In this document: positions 34,479 through 43,571 of the stretch, in pieces
Layout of the letters: each line of letters opens with the position of its first letter
How positions within the stretch are numbered: the first letter of the stretch is position 1
DNA from: an uncultured Anaerolineales bacterium
GTDB taxonomy: Bacteria > Chloroflexota > Anaerolineae > Anaerolineales > Villigracilaceae
Length of the DNA stretch: 57,777 nt
Direction: 5' to 3'
Assembly: GCA_903873975.1 (NCBI GenBank)
Contig: CAIQQN010000304.1
Span: forward strand, 1 to 57,777
Translations under genes and position numbers: made by a program
Notes under the pieces: generated by a model
What the model was told of the DNA's origin: nothing
Databases searched by the model: none
The model's input: the letters and a program-made list of their open reading frames with translations, nothing else

Positions 34479-35861
34479 GTGATCAAATTCCTTGCTTTCC
34501 CGAAAGAGTTCGTCTGGGGTTGTGCTTCGTCTGCCTACCAGGTGGAAGGCGCTTGGAATGAGGATGGTAAAGGATCATCCATCTGGGATACCTTTGTGCA
34601 CAAGCCCGGTCATGTCGTTAACGGCGAGACTGGCGACGTGGCTGTGGATCATTACCACCGCTATAAAGAAGACGTGGCCCTGATGAAAGAACTGGGCTTG
34701 GATGCTTACCGTTTCTCGATCGCCTGGTCCCGCATCCTGCCGGCCGGGACGGGAGCTATAAACCAGGCCGGTCTGGATTTCTACGACCGCCTGGTGGACG
34801 AATTGCTCAAGAATAAGATCGAGCCGTACGCCTGCCTGTTTCATTACGACCTGCCGCAGGCTTTGCAGGATAAGGGCGGCTGGCCGAACCGGGATACCGC
34901 TTATGCTTTCGCCGAATACGCCCGCGTGATTACTGAACGCCTGAGTGACCGTCTCAAAGTCTGGATGACGCATAACGAGCCCTGGGTGTCCGCCATGGCC
35001 GGGTACTTTGCCGGAGAACATGCCCCAGGTATTAAAGATGTTCCTGCAGCCATCAAAGCCTTGCACCACCTCCTCCTCTCGCATGGACTGGCCGCCGAAG
35101 CCATCCGTGCCTCCGCAAGACAGCCGGTCATGGTGGGCATCACGCTAAACTTAAGTCCTGTTTACCCGGCGTCGCAATCGAAGAAAGACCGCGACGCCGC
35201 CTCCCGGGTGGACACCATTCTCAACCGTACCACTCTTGATCCACTCCTGAAAGGCACCTCTCCATTTCAGGAATTTGCCATAGTCAAATTGCTCTCAAGG
35301 TCGCTGATCAAGCCTGGCGACTTGGAAAAGATCCGCACGCTGGACTTGCTGGGCGTGAACTATTATGCACGCACAGTTGTCAAACACGACCCAAAATTCC
35401 CGGTGGTTGCCGCCGCGCAAATCCATCCGGAAGGCAATGAGTACTCCGGTATGTGGGAAATCTATCCCGAAGGCATTTACGAATTGCTGACGCGCATCTG
35501 GAAAGAGTATTTTTTTCCTTTCCCCGCAGGAGAGGGAGCGCTAGTGAAAGTTCCCGAGATCATGGTTACCGAGAACGGCGTTCCGGTCCCTGACGGGTTG
35601 GATTTCGATGGTCGTGTGCGTGACGAGCGCCGGATCCGCTACCTGCGTAACCATATTGCCCAGGTTCATCGCGCCATGGACGAAGGTGTGCCGGTGAGAG
35701 GATATTTCCATTGGTCGTTGATGGACAATTTCGAATGGGCGCTGGGCTACAGTCAGCGTTTCGGGCTGGTTTATGTGGATTTCAGGACGCAGAAGCGCAC
35801 CATCAAAGATAGCGGCCAATGGTTCACCAGGGTTATTCAAGAGAACGGTTTCGAGTATTAA
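34479..35861 (+). CDS. GH1 family beta-glycosidase
   Basis: Retaining beta-glucosidase/galactosidase of 460 residues, starting at a GTG (34479). The catalytic pair is in place: acid/base Glu167 in MTHNEPW and nucleophile Glu365 in VTENG. Other family parts: FVWGCASSAYQVEGAWNEDGKG at the N-terminus, YRFSIAWSRILPAG, and WSLMDNFEWALGYSQRFGLVYVDF near the end, including the Trp and Glu that bind the sugar. No signal peptide, so it acts on imported or internal oligosaccharides. Downstream comes a transporter gene (three bases), with a flippase and an alpha-mannosidase further on. Confidence 0.93.
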   Translation: MIKFLAFPKEFVWGCASSAYQVEGAWNEDGKGSSIWDTFVHKPGHVVNGETGDVAVDHYHRYKEDVALMKELGLDAYRFSIAWSRILPAGTGAINQAGLDFYDRLVDELLKNKIEPYACLFHYDLPQALQDKGGWPNRDTAYAFAEYARVITERLSDRLKVWMTHNEPWVSAMAGYFAGEHAPGIKDVPAAIKALHHLLLSHGLAAEAIRASARQPVMVGITLNLSPVYPASQSKKDRDAASRVDTILNRTTLDPLLKGTSPFQEFAIVKLLSRSLIKPGDLEKIRTLDLLGVNYYARTVVKHDPKFPVVAAAQIHPEGNEYSGMWEIYPEGIYELLTRIWKEYFFPFPAGEGALVKVPEIMVTENGVPVPDGLDFDGRVRDERRIRYLRNHIAQVHRAMDEGVPVRGYFHWSLMDNFEWALGYSQRFGLVYVDFRTQKRTIKDSGQWFTRVIQENGFEY

Positions 35862-35864
35862 GAA

Positions 35865-36761
35865 ATGACCTCCCACTACCTTATCGGTGTGGCATTTGGG
35901 ATTTTTGGTGGTATCCTGACCCAGGTTGGGCAGCTCCTCGAAAAACGGGCCGTCAACCAGGTTCGGGTGGACAGCCGGGAGAATGGATTCTTTCGGCGGC
36001 TGGTGAAGAGTCCGGTCTGGGTATCGGGAGTGATCTTTGGCTTGGGCGGTGGGACAGCCGCTTACATGCTCGCCCAAAGCATGATCGGTCCGGCGCTAAC
36101 GCCTGGCCTGATGGCAAGCGGACTGGTTGTTTTGGCTGTCGGGTCCGTCCGGATGAATCATGAAACCTTGAACACCTCCGAAATGGTCGGCATCGGGTTG
36201 ATGATCCTCGGTATCCTTTTCCTCGGTCTGAGCGGATTGGCGATTAATTCAGGGCAGGTCCGGACCACGTTGGTAAACCTGCACGCGTTGCAAAGGATTG
36301 CCGCATTCACTGCAAGTTTCTTCCTTTTCAGTTTGATCACCCGCAGCCTGGCGCCTAGAATCAACAATCGCAAAGGGATGTTGATCGCCCTGGCCAATGG
36401 TTTCCTCTCCTGTTTGTCCGACTTCTGGATCAATCCACTCCTGGCGCTGCTTGCCATCGTTCTCGGAGGGCGCAGCACAACCACCCAATTAATCATTTTT
36501 GCCATCGCAGCGCTAATCTTGACGATGTGCGGCACCGTCATCACCTGGCAAAACCAACTGGCCTTCAAATACGCCCAGGCCAGTAACGTGGTTCCTGTGG
36601 CACAGGTGCCGATCCAGATCGCGCCTATATTGGTTTACTTTTTTATCTTCGCCCTGACTCCGCCGAGCTCCATTTCCGTCTTCTACATCCTCGCTGGGAC
36701 AATCCTGACCATCATTGCCGGGTTCCTGCTTGGAAGGAGAGAGGAGGTTTCCTTTGACTAG
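35865..36761 (+). CDS. Multi-spanning membrane transporter of the DMT/EamA-like type
   Basis: A 298-residue membrane protein with about nine or ten hydrophobic helices, an internal pattern of two halves (residues ~1-130 and ~145-290) and a Lys/Arg pair after helix 1 (LLEKRAVNQV). This is the layout of drug/metabolite transporters, including EamA and NIPA-like proteins, but no sharply diagnostic motif is visible, so the substrate is unknown. It starts three bases after the GH1 stop and is followed by the flippase gene ten bases after its stop, so it is likely co-expressed with them. Confidence 0.65.
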   Translation: MTSHYLIGVAFGIFGGILTQVGQLLEKRAVNQVRVDSRENGFFRRLVKSPVWVSGVIFGLGGGTAAYMLAQSMIGPALTPGLMASGLVVLAVGSVRMNHETLNTSEMVGIGLMILGILFLGLSGLAINSGQVRTTLVNLHALQRIAAFTASFFLFSLITRSLAPRINNRKGMLIALANGFLSCLSDFWINPLLALLAIVLGGRSTTTQLIIFAIAALILTMCGTVITWQNQLAFKYAQASNVVPVAQVPIQIAPILVYFFIFALTPPSSISVFYILAGTILTIIAGFLLGRREEVSFD

Positions 36762-36771
36762 GAGGTCAAAT

Positions 36772-39345
36772 ATGCGTCGCGCACTGATGGTATTTCTCAC
36801 CCTGCTCGTCCTGATCAGCTTTGCCGCGCCGGTCTCTGCCAGCAGTATTGTCCGTATCTTCTATGCCGGTCCGCAGGACAACAGCGTCTATACTGCGCTG
36901 ACTCTTGCCCCACAGGGAACCTTCGTCTTTGTGAATGACCCGGTCCAGGCAGACGTTATCGTACTTAACGGCATCATCCCGGACCTTGCTGCTGTCATGG
37001 CTCAGATCCAGCGCGGTGCGGGGCTGGTATTGATCCTCGGTCCCGGTTTGTCTGCAGCAGGCGTGGAAACCATCAGTGGTGTCCCGGTCATGTTGACTGA
37101 GAAGACTGACGCTGTTAGTCTAACAGAAATAAAACTTGACGATCCACTCGTCAAGCAGATCATCTGGAACGGCGCGCCGCAAGTCCGGGAGCGCATGGAG
37201 GTGCTCACTCCGCTCTCCTCCGTTCAGCCATTGGTCACAGCCTACGAAAGCGGTGACTGGATTTTATGGGCCGGGAACCACCCAAATATCTATTTCTTCA
37301 ATGCCTACCTGACGAATTTCACTGATCCGCAAACGCACAAAACAACCGCGTATAATCCCCAGATCCAGGAGTGGGCATATTTCAACTATTTGATCTACCA
37401 TCTCGTCGAACGCGCCGCCGGGCAGACGCCGCTCTCATTTTCTAACTATCCCGGTTCGCCCGTCCCGCACGCCCCCGAGCGGAATATCCTTCTGGCTGTC
37501 ATGGGATTGATGATTGTCACCACCTTCGGGGCGTTCTTTTTGGTGCGGCGCTACAGCCTGATGCACCCCGAAGAGTTGGATAAAATCGTTTCCGATCGTA
37601 CCAGGTTTGAGGTCCGCGAGGCGAAGACGGAATGGGAAGAGGTCGGCTTTCACCGTCCGCTGGGTGGATTCCTGGTCGCCCTTAGTATCGGATTGGTCTT
37701 ATTCATCCCGCTCATCATTTACCAGAACCTGATCCTGCCATCCTTCATTCTTCCATCAGCACAGGCACTGGGTATCTGGGGCCGCGTGACACAGTTCTTC
37801 AACCTGGCATGGACCTTCTTCGACATGGGGACAAGTATCGCCTTCATCAAATACCTGTCGGAACATCGTGTGCACGACCCGAAGAAGGGCATCCAGTACG
37901 GACAGGTTTTCGTCTGGTGGCAGGCACTTTCAGGAGCGATCCAGGTGGCGCTGGTGGTTGCGCTGGCCAGCACCCTTGCGCCGAATTCCGCTTATGCATT
38001 GTATGCCTGGAGTGTGATCATCCATTCGTTCATCCAGATCCCCGGCTTCTACCAGGTGATGCGCCATGCCCTGACCGGCTTCCAGCGCCTCGACTACAGC
38101 CGCCTGCTCGACATCGCGTTGAATGTAGCCTTGCCCATGCTTGTCCAGCCAATCTTCGTGACCATCATGTTCGCCTGGGGGCGCGCCCACCCTGTCTTCG
38201 GTGGGGCCATGGGTGGTCTGCTCGGAATGGGCATTGCGGCTTACGCTGCTGAATTGCTGACCTTCCTGATCGGCCTGTGGCTCTATCGCCGGGTTGGATA
38301 CAACTCGCGCATCCTCTTCCTGGCTCATTTTGATTGGGATGTGGTCATTACCAGTTTCAAGTTTGGGGTCTTTGAGATGCTCGGCTCGGCAGCCTGGTCC
38401 TTAGGGCAGGCAATGGAAATTGCCATTACGCAAGCGCGCCTGATCAACTACGCCGAAATCTGGGGAAATTGGGGGATCGCCCAGAATTTCATTTTTGCTT
38501 TCAATGTCACCCAGACTCTCAATGACGGGGTCATGCCGGCTATTTCGGAGGCTGTTTCGAATGGGAAACGCATTTTAAGCCAGTATTACAGCGTGATGGC
38601 CTATAAGTACAACGGCCTGACCAGTGCATTCATCGGTGCCGTCCTCCTGGCAGTTGCCCCATATTTCATTCTCGGCTCATTGGGATCGGAGTTCTCACGC
38701 GCCGCTGTCTATGTCATCCCGTTGACCATCTGGGGCGCAGTTCAGTTCCCTTCCTGGGTAGGCGATAATGTGCAACTGGGTGCGAATAAGCCCTGGCTCA
38801 AGTCCATCCTGGTGTTCTCGGAACAGATGATCCGCGTGACCCTGGCCTGGATTCTGCTGGCGCGCTTCCAGGTCACGGGGTTGATCATCGCTTACTTTGT
38901 AGGGCTGTTCTCCAAAGGTATTACTGCATATATCATCAACCATAAAGTATGCTTCCCCCAGCGGTTCTATGTCTGGCAGTCACTGGTCGCACCGCTGCTG
39001 GCTGCCACGGTGCATTATGGAATCCTGCGAGGCATCAATAGTTTCATATGGAAAGGTGAGCAGATCACCAGTGTGTTGATCTTCTTAATTGGCATCCTGC
39101 CTAGTTTTCCCCTTTATATGTTCCTGTACGGACTGTTCGGTGGCTGGGACAAGGATACCCTCGCCGAACTCAAAGAGGCTGTCGCCTTGACCGGCAGCGT
39201 CCGCTGGCTGACGCGTTGGGGCATCTACGAACCGACCGCCTTGGGTGCACGCATCAGTCCGCTTAATAACCGCTTCCCCATTACCAACCGTCTCGAGGCA
39301 ATGAAAGAAGCCAGGGCACTGACGGAAGAGAAAGTAAAACTTTAA
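36772..39345 (+). CDS. MOP-type flippase-like membrane protein with extracytoplasmic N-terminal domain
   Basis: An 857-residue protein from the ATG at 36772 (AGGAGG upstream; longer in-frame starts overlap the transporter gene). Residues 1-24 form a signal peptide. Residues ~25-225 are an exported alpha/beta domain with VNDPVQADVIVLNG and RGAGLVLILGPG, resembling the amidotransferase-like Rossmann domains of surface proteins. A helix at ~239-258 leads to a cytoplasmic loop (HPEELDKIVSDRTRFEV), then some twelve membrane helices from ~300 on. The pattern, with FFDMGTSIAFIKYLSEHR and later GANKPWLKSILVF, resembles polysaccharide lipid flippases (Wzx/MATE/MurJ superfamily). Substrate unknown. Genes on both sides encode glycosidases. 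Confidence 0.65.
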   Translation: MRRALMVFLTLLVLISFAAPVSASSIVRIFYAGPQDNSVYTALTLAPQGTFVFVNDPVQADVIVLNGIIPDLAAVMAQIQRGAGLVLILGPGLSAAGVETISGVPVMLTEKTDAVSLTEIKLDDPLVKQIIWNGAPQVRERMEVLTPLSSVQPLVTAYESGDWILWAGNHPNIYFFNAYLTNFTDPQTHKTTAYNPQIQEWAYFNYLIYHLVERAAGQTPLSFSNYPGSPVPHAPERNILLAVMGLMIVTTFGAFFLVRRYSLMHPEELDKIVSDRTRFEVREAKTEWEEVGFHRPLGGFLVALSIGLVLFIPLIIYQNLILPSFILPSAQALGIWGRVTQFFNLAWTFFDMGTSIAFIKYLSEHRVHDPKKGIQYGQVFVWWQALSGAIQVALVVALASTLAPNSAYALYAWSVIIHSFIQIPGFYQVMRHALTGFQRLDYSRLLDIALNVALPMLVQPIFVTIMFAWGRAHPVFGGAMGGLLGMGIAAYAAELLTFLIGLWLYRRVGYNSRILFLAHFDWDVVITSFKFGVFEMLGSAAWSLGQAMEIAITQARLINYAEIWGNWGIAQNFIFAFNVTQTLNDGVMPAISEAVSNGKRILSQYYSVMAYKYNGLTSAFIGAVLLAVAPYFILGSLGSEFSRAAVYVIPLTIWGAVQFPSWVGDNVQLGANKPWLKSILVFSEQMIRVTLAWILLARFQVTGLIIAYFVGLFSKGITAYIINHKVCFPQRFYVWQSLVAPLLAATVHYGILRGINSFIWKGEQITSVLIFLIGILPSFPLYMFLYGLFGGWDKDTLAELKEAVALTGSVRWLTRWGIYEPTALGARISPLNNRFPITNRLEAMKEARALTEEKVKL

Positions 39346-39349
39346 CCAA

Positions 39350-40210
39350 ATGGCAGCTACCATCACCTTGAAAAATGGCCGCACCTTGGCTTATGCTGAA
39401 TATGGTGACCCGCGCGGCAGGCCCGTTTTCTTCTTCCATGGCACACCCGGCTCACGCTTCTTCCGCCCGCCGGACGAGACTACAAAGAAGATGGGAGTCC
39501 GGCTTGTCACCGCTGACCGTCCAGGATACGGGCTTTCAGATTTCCAGCCCGGTCGCCGCATCCTGGATTGGCCTGCTGATATCGTTCAACTGGCGGACAC
39601 GCTTGGGATTGAGAAATTTTCTGTGGCTGGTCATTCCGGCGGCGGACCTTTCACCTTGGCTTGTGCGGTTGCGCTCCCGGATCGGGTGATTTCCGCGGCG
39701 TCACTGTCAGGCGCGGGACCGGTGGATGCCCCCGACATCACGCACGGCATGTCCGCTACGAACAAGTTCGGAATAACGGTGGGACGTTTTGTCCCCTGGA
39801 CGCTCTGGCAGACACTCATCTGGGCGTTTTACCATCGCCGGGCGAATAACCCCGCCGCGGAGATTGACCGTGGCACAGGCCATCGCCCATTGGCAGATGA
39901 GGAACAGATCCAAAAGGACGAGGTCAGGGAGGTATGTATAGAGTCCGAGGTTGAGGCGTTCCGCCCCGGCCTGCGCGGCCTTGCTTGGGAAGCCTGTCTA
40001 CTCACCCGCCCCTGGGGCTTCCGGTTGGAAGATATCTGCCTCCCCGTCTATCTGTGGCATGGAACCGCTGATGACCAGGCGACAATTCCCATGGCCCGTT
40101 ATGTGGCTGGTCAAATCCCAGGCTGCAAAATCACTGTTTGTGAGAACGAAGCACACCTGCTTTTATTTCCTCACTGGGAAGAAATCTTGGCACAACTCAT
40201 CTCGGAGTGA
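39350..40210 (+). CDS. Alpha/beta hydrolase
   Basis: A 286-residue alpha/beta-fold hydrolase. Oxyanion HGTPGS (residues 30-35), Ser in the nucleophile elbow GHSGGG (94-99), Asp likely in WHGTADDQATIP and His in CENEAHLLLFPHW. A lid insert lies at ~130-200. The family is too broad for a substrate call; it may be an esterase or a haloalkane/epoxide-type hydrolase. It begins four bases after the flippase stop and runs into the mannosidase gene, whose start is two bases after its stop. Confidence 0.85.
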   Translation: MAATITLKNGRTLAYAEYGDPRGRPVFFFHGTPGSRFFRPPDETTKKMGVRLVTADRPGYGLSDFQPGRRILDWPADIVQLADTLGIEKFSVAGHSGGGPFTLACAVALPDRVISAASLSGAGPVDAPDITHGMSATNKFGITVGRFVPWTLWQTLIWAFYHRRANNPAAEIDRGTGHRPLADEEQIQKDEVREVCIESEVEAFRPGLRGLAWEACLLTRPWGFRLEDICLPVYLWHGTADDQATIPMARYVAGQIPGCKITVCENEAHLLLFPHWEEILAQLISE

Positions 40211-40212
40211 CT

Positions 40213-43128
40213 ATGCGCAATATATATGTTATTTCTCACACCCATTGGGATCGCGAGTGGTATCTGCCCTTCCAGTTGTTCCGGCTGAAACTCGTCCATC
40301 TGGTGGACGGGGTGCTCGACATCCTTGAGAAAGATCGGGAGTTCAAATATTACATGCTCGATGGTCAGACTATCGTGCTGGATGATTATCTGCACATGCG
40401 CCCGGAGAAAAAAACCATTCTCCGCGAATATATTAGCAAAGGACGGATTATCATTGGCCCCTGGCACATCCTGCCGGACATGTTCCTGGTAGGCGCCGAA
40501 GCGCATATCCGCAACCTGCTTCAAGGAGACCGCACGGCCCGGGAATTTGGTCCCAAGATGATGATTGGCTACATGCCCGACTCGTTCGGTCACATCGGGC
40601 AGATCCCACAGATCCTGCGCGGGTTTGGGATTGAGGTTGCCTCCCTTTGGCGTGGCGTGCATGACGGGCCTGCCGAATTCTGGTGGCAGGCTCCTGATGG
40701 TTCGCGGGTATTGATGGCTTACTTGCGAGACGGATATGGGAATGGAGCCGACCTGCCCGCTGACACCCTCGAACGTTTCGCCAGCATGATTTCCGAAAAA
40801 GCCGATGCACTTGCGGCAGTCTCCGCCACATCAGACTTGCTTATCATGTACGGTACCGATCACATGGAACCGCCGCTTAAAACATCCGAAGCTATCGCTT
40901 ATGCCGATGAGATGCTTCGGAACACCCACGTGGTTCATTCGACTCTACGGCAGTATGTGGCGGCAATACAGGCCTCGATCAATAAGCAAAAATTGGAACT
41001 TCCGACAATTGTCGGTGAGTTGCGTGGCTGCAAACGTATGCACCTCCTGCCAGGCGTGCTCTCCACCCGGATGTGGATCAAACAGCGTAACCATACCTGT
41101 GAAACCCTGCTTACCCGCTGGGCCGAACCTTTCGCTGCCTGGCAGGAAGGTTTTTCCGATCCGCAATCTGCGATCCTCGATCGAAAATCCAGGATCCTGC
41201 GCCAGACCTGGCGCCTGCTAATGGAAAACCATCCGCACGATTCCATTTGCGGTTGTTCCATTGACCAGGTTCACAATGAGATGAAAGTCCGCTTCGACCA
41301 GGTTGAACAGATTGGCGAAGAACTGACGCGGCAATCACTCGAAGGACTCGCGGCATCCGTGAATACCTACGAACGTCAATCGGCAATCGCAAATCCAGGA
41401 TCGGCCATCGTCGTTTTCAACCCCACTTCCACATCCCGCACCGACACCGTCACCGCTGCCATCGAGCTCCCCCCCGATGTCACCGAATTCGACCTTGTGG
41501 ATGAGAATGGCACCTCCCTGCCCTATCAGGAGCGTGGACTGGGAAACCACGAAATCGTTAATATGACACTCGACGCCCGGGGGTTGCGGTCCGCCTTCGG
41601 GAATATCAGCGACGGCCGAGCGCCTGGGATAATCATCCGGGATATCAAAGTCAGCCGACTTGGTAAAGTTGTGTTCATTGAAGCCATCATGGCGGAAGGC
41701 GGCGAACCCAATCTCACCGTTTGGAATACCAAGCGCAAGGAAATTGAAGGGTATTTCGCCGACCCATCCATCACCACTTATCATGTGTGCGCCCGTTCCA
41801 CTTCCGTCACACAGATTATCGTTTCCGTTCCGGATGTTCCCGGTCTTGGATATCGTACACTTTGGCTATGCGCTATTCCCGCGGGAGAAAATGCACCCAT
41901 CCGGCTCAGTCCGTTGGTCAAATTGCTTCTGCCGCTGGCCCGTTTGCCATTCGTCCAGAAATTGGTTACTCACAAGCGCTACACCAGGCCGCCTTATAGA
42001 ATTGTGAATGACTCTCTTTCTGTGGAAGCACTCAAAGATGGGACGCTCACCATCCTGGAAAAGCAGACTGGCATCACCTATCGTGGGATGAACCGATTCT
42101 TGGATGGTGGTGACTGCGGTGACGAATACAACTACGCCCCACCCGTCGCTAATCGGGTGACTTCCGCGCGTTTAAAGCGCGTTAGTAAAACCCGCGGCCC
42201 GGTTCAGCAAACCCTCGAACTCGAGTTGGAACTTACCACTCCCCTAACCCTCTCCCAGGACCGGAAATCGCGCTCGAAAGTGCAGGTCACAGTTCCCATC
42301 ACAACCACCATCACCTTGACGAGCGGCGTCCCGCGTGTGGACATCCACACCGCAGTGGACAACCGCGCTCGCGACCACCGCCTGCGAGCCCACTTCCCGA
42401 CACCGTTTGCCTCTGGGAGAAGCGCTCACGATGGGCATTTTGAAGTTGTCGAGCGCAAAGTCGGAATTCCAGCCTTCGATGATACCTGGGTCGAACAGCC
42501 CAGGCCCGAGGTCCCCCAGCGGGCGTTTACCAGCGTTACCGATGGCAAATCCGGGTTGACGGTCGCCAACCGCGGCCTGCCTGAAGTGGAAGTCCTCAAG
42601 AATTCGGCAGGCAACGCCGAGATTGCTATTACATTACTGCGCTGTGTCGGCTGGCTGTCACGCGACGATATCTCTACCCGCCACGGACATGCCGGTCCGT
42701 TCCTGGAAACCCCTGGAGCCCAGATGCCCGGTCCGTGGACATTCGACTATTCCATCATTCCGCACGCTGGAAATTGGGAGAAGTCCATCGCTCATGCGTA
42801 TGCATTCGAGGCCCCCATGCGCCTTGTCTGCACCGGTATGCACAATGGAACCCTGCCTGCTTCTGGTTCGTTCATAAAGGTCGAGCCAGCGGCATTTGTC
42901 GTCAGCGCTGTCAAACCAAGCGAGGACGGAGGCGGCTGGCTGGTGCGTGGTTACAACATCACCGGCGAGGCGATCCATGTGACTTTCAAGCCATTGAAGC
43001 CGTTCAAGAGGGTGGAACAAGTAAATTTGGCGGAGGAAAAACAGACCGCCCTGAAACCCGACAAAGATGGCTGCGTGAACCTCCCGGCACGCGGCCATGA
43101 GATCATCAGCGTTCTGTTCCGGAATTAA
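40213..43128 (+). CDS. GH38 family alpha-mannosidase
   Basis: Retaining exo-alpha-mannosidase, 971 residues from the ATG at 40213 (CGGAG five bases upstream); the in-frame GTG at 40207 lies within the previous stop. Metal and catalytic residues: HTHWDREWY (9-17) with zinc ligands His11 and Asp13, nucleophile/zinc ligand Asp123 in YMPDSFGH, and the later zinc His in ENHPHDSICGCSIDQVH. The C-terminal beta-sandwich follows from ~390. No signal peptide, so cytoplasmic, acting on imported mannosides; bacterial relatives include MngB, which cleaves mannosylglycerate. It ends the glycan operon with a hairpin at 43133. Confidence 0.93.
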   Translation: MRNIYVISHTHWDREWYLPFQLFRLKLVHLVDGVLDILEKDREFKYYMLDGQTIVLDDYLHMRPEKKTILREYISKGRIIIGPWHILPDMFLVGAEAHIRNLLQGDRTAREFGPKMMIGYMPDSFGHIGQIPQILRGFGIEVASLWRGVHDGPAEFWWQAPDGSRVLMAYLRDGYGNGADLPADTLERFASMISEKADALAAVSATSDLLIMYGTDHMEPPLKTSEAIAYADEMLRNTHVVHSTLRQYVAAIQASINKQKLELPTIVGELRGCKRMHLLPGVLSTRMWIKQRNHTCETLLTRWAEPFAAWQEGFSDPQSAILDRKSRILRQTWRLLMENHPHDSICGCSIDQVHNEMKVRFDQVEQIGEELTRQSLEGLAASVNTYERQSAIANPGSAIVVFNPTSTSRTDTVTAAIELPPDVTEFDLVDENGTSLPYQERGLGNHEIVNMTLDARGLRSAFGNISDGRAPGIIIRDIKVSRLGKVVFIEAIMAEGGEPNLTVWNTKRKEIEGYFADPSITTYHVCARSTSVTQIIVSVPDVPGLGYRTLWLCAIPAGENAPIRLSPLVKLLLPLARLPFVQKLVTHKRYTRPPYRIVNDSLSVEALKDGTLTILEKQTGITYRGMNRFLDGGDCGDEYNYAPPVANRVTSARLKRVSKTRGPVQQTLELELELTTPLTLSQDRKSRSKVQVTVPITTTITLTSGVPRVDIHTAVDNRARDHRLRAHFPTPFASGRSAHDGHFEVVERKVGIPAFDDTWVEQPRPEVPQRAFTSVTDGKSGLTVANRGLPEVEVLKNSAGNAEIAITLLRCVGWLSRDDISTRHGHAGPFLETPGAQMPGPWTFDYSIIPHAGNWEKSIAHAYAFEAPMRLVCTGMHNGTLPASGSFIKVEPAAFVVSAVKPSEDGGGWLVRGYNITGEAIHVTFKPLKPFKRVEQVNLAEEKQTALKPDKDGCVNLPARGHEIISVLFRN

Positions 43129-43132
43129 AGAA

Positions 43133-43162
43133 ATCAGGGCAACCCAACGGGGTCGCCCTGAT
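43133..43162 (+). terminator. Hairpin after the alpha-mannosidase gene
   Basis: ATCAGGGC (43133-43140) pairs with GCCCTGAT (43155-43162), with an inner ACCC/GGGT that can extend it. It lies four bases after the mannosidase stop. The following sequence (GATTATCT) is only partly U-rich. Confidence 0.55.
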
Positions 43163-43256
43163 GATTATCTAAGCCAGGTCCTTACAGGGAATTCATGAAC
43201 CGGATGGATGCAATCATCGCAACGGAAGATAGTAACATCCAAGTTGCCAGGACTGC

Positions 43257-43511
43257 TTACGAATAAACTTCAAGCGAGATGCCCGGTACAAAGAAAAGGC
43301 CAACTGCCGCCAGAGCCAACCCCAGACCATCTACTAGTAGCCATTTTCCGCTATATGCATTTACCGGGTACCAGATGTCGGGATTTTCCATCGTTTTCTT
43401 CACCCTGAAACCGTACAATCCATTGGGAGGGATTCTCCCCATGATCATCGGCACGGAAAGTACAACCAGCAGCGCACCGCTGATAACGAATAAGTACAAC
43501 AGGATTATCAT
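43257..43511 (-). CDS. SdpI-like membrane protein, cut short by a stop codon
   Basis: An 84-residue product with two hydrophobic helices and the loop RIPPNGLYGFRVKKTMENPDIWYPVNAYSGKWLL, which matches the conserved core of the SdpI/YhfL-type family (immunity or membrane-signal proteins). Beyond the TAA at 43257-43259 the same frame continues for 24 more codons to a TAA at 43182-43184 and encodes AVLATWMLLSSVAMIASIRF, a good third membrane helix with a basic end, as intact relatives have. So the gene looks like a full-length one interrupted by a nonsense codon. GGAGG precedes the ATG, and its -10 box faces that of the acyl-CoA dehydrogenase gene. Confidence 0.75.
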   Translation of the reverse strand: MIILLYLFVISGALLVVLSVPMIMGRIPPNGLYGFRVKKTMENPDIWYPVNAYSGKWLLVDGLGLALAAVGLFFVPGISLEVYS

Positions 43512-43530
43512 TCATTCCTCCATTGGAAAA

Positions 43531-43565
43531 ATTATAGCACTCGAAAGCGTTTATCTTGCTATAAT
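43531..43565. promoter_or_regulatory. Divergent promoter dyad: two TGCTATAAT boxes
   Basis: ATTATAGCA (43531-43539) and TGCTATAAT (43557-43565) form a perfect 9-bp inverted repeat 17 bases apart. Each arm is an extended -10 box (TGnTATAAT) pointing outwards, one to the SdpI-like gene and one to the acyl-CoA dehydrogenase, whose ATG lies six bases further. The dyad could also be an operator. Confidence 0.6.
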
Positions 43566-43571
43566 AGGCGT

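Noticed and set aside
43195-43266. A 23-codon ORF on the plus strand after the mannosidase hairpin
   Set aside because: It is antisense to the continuation of the SdpI-like frame, has no ribosome site and no recognisable product.
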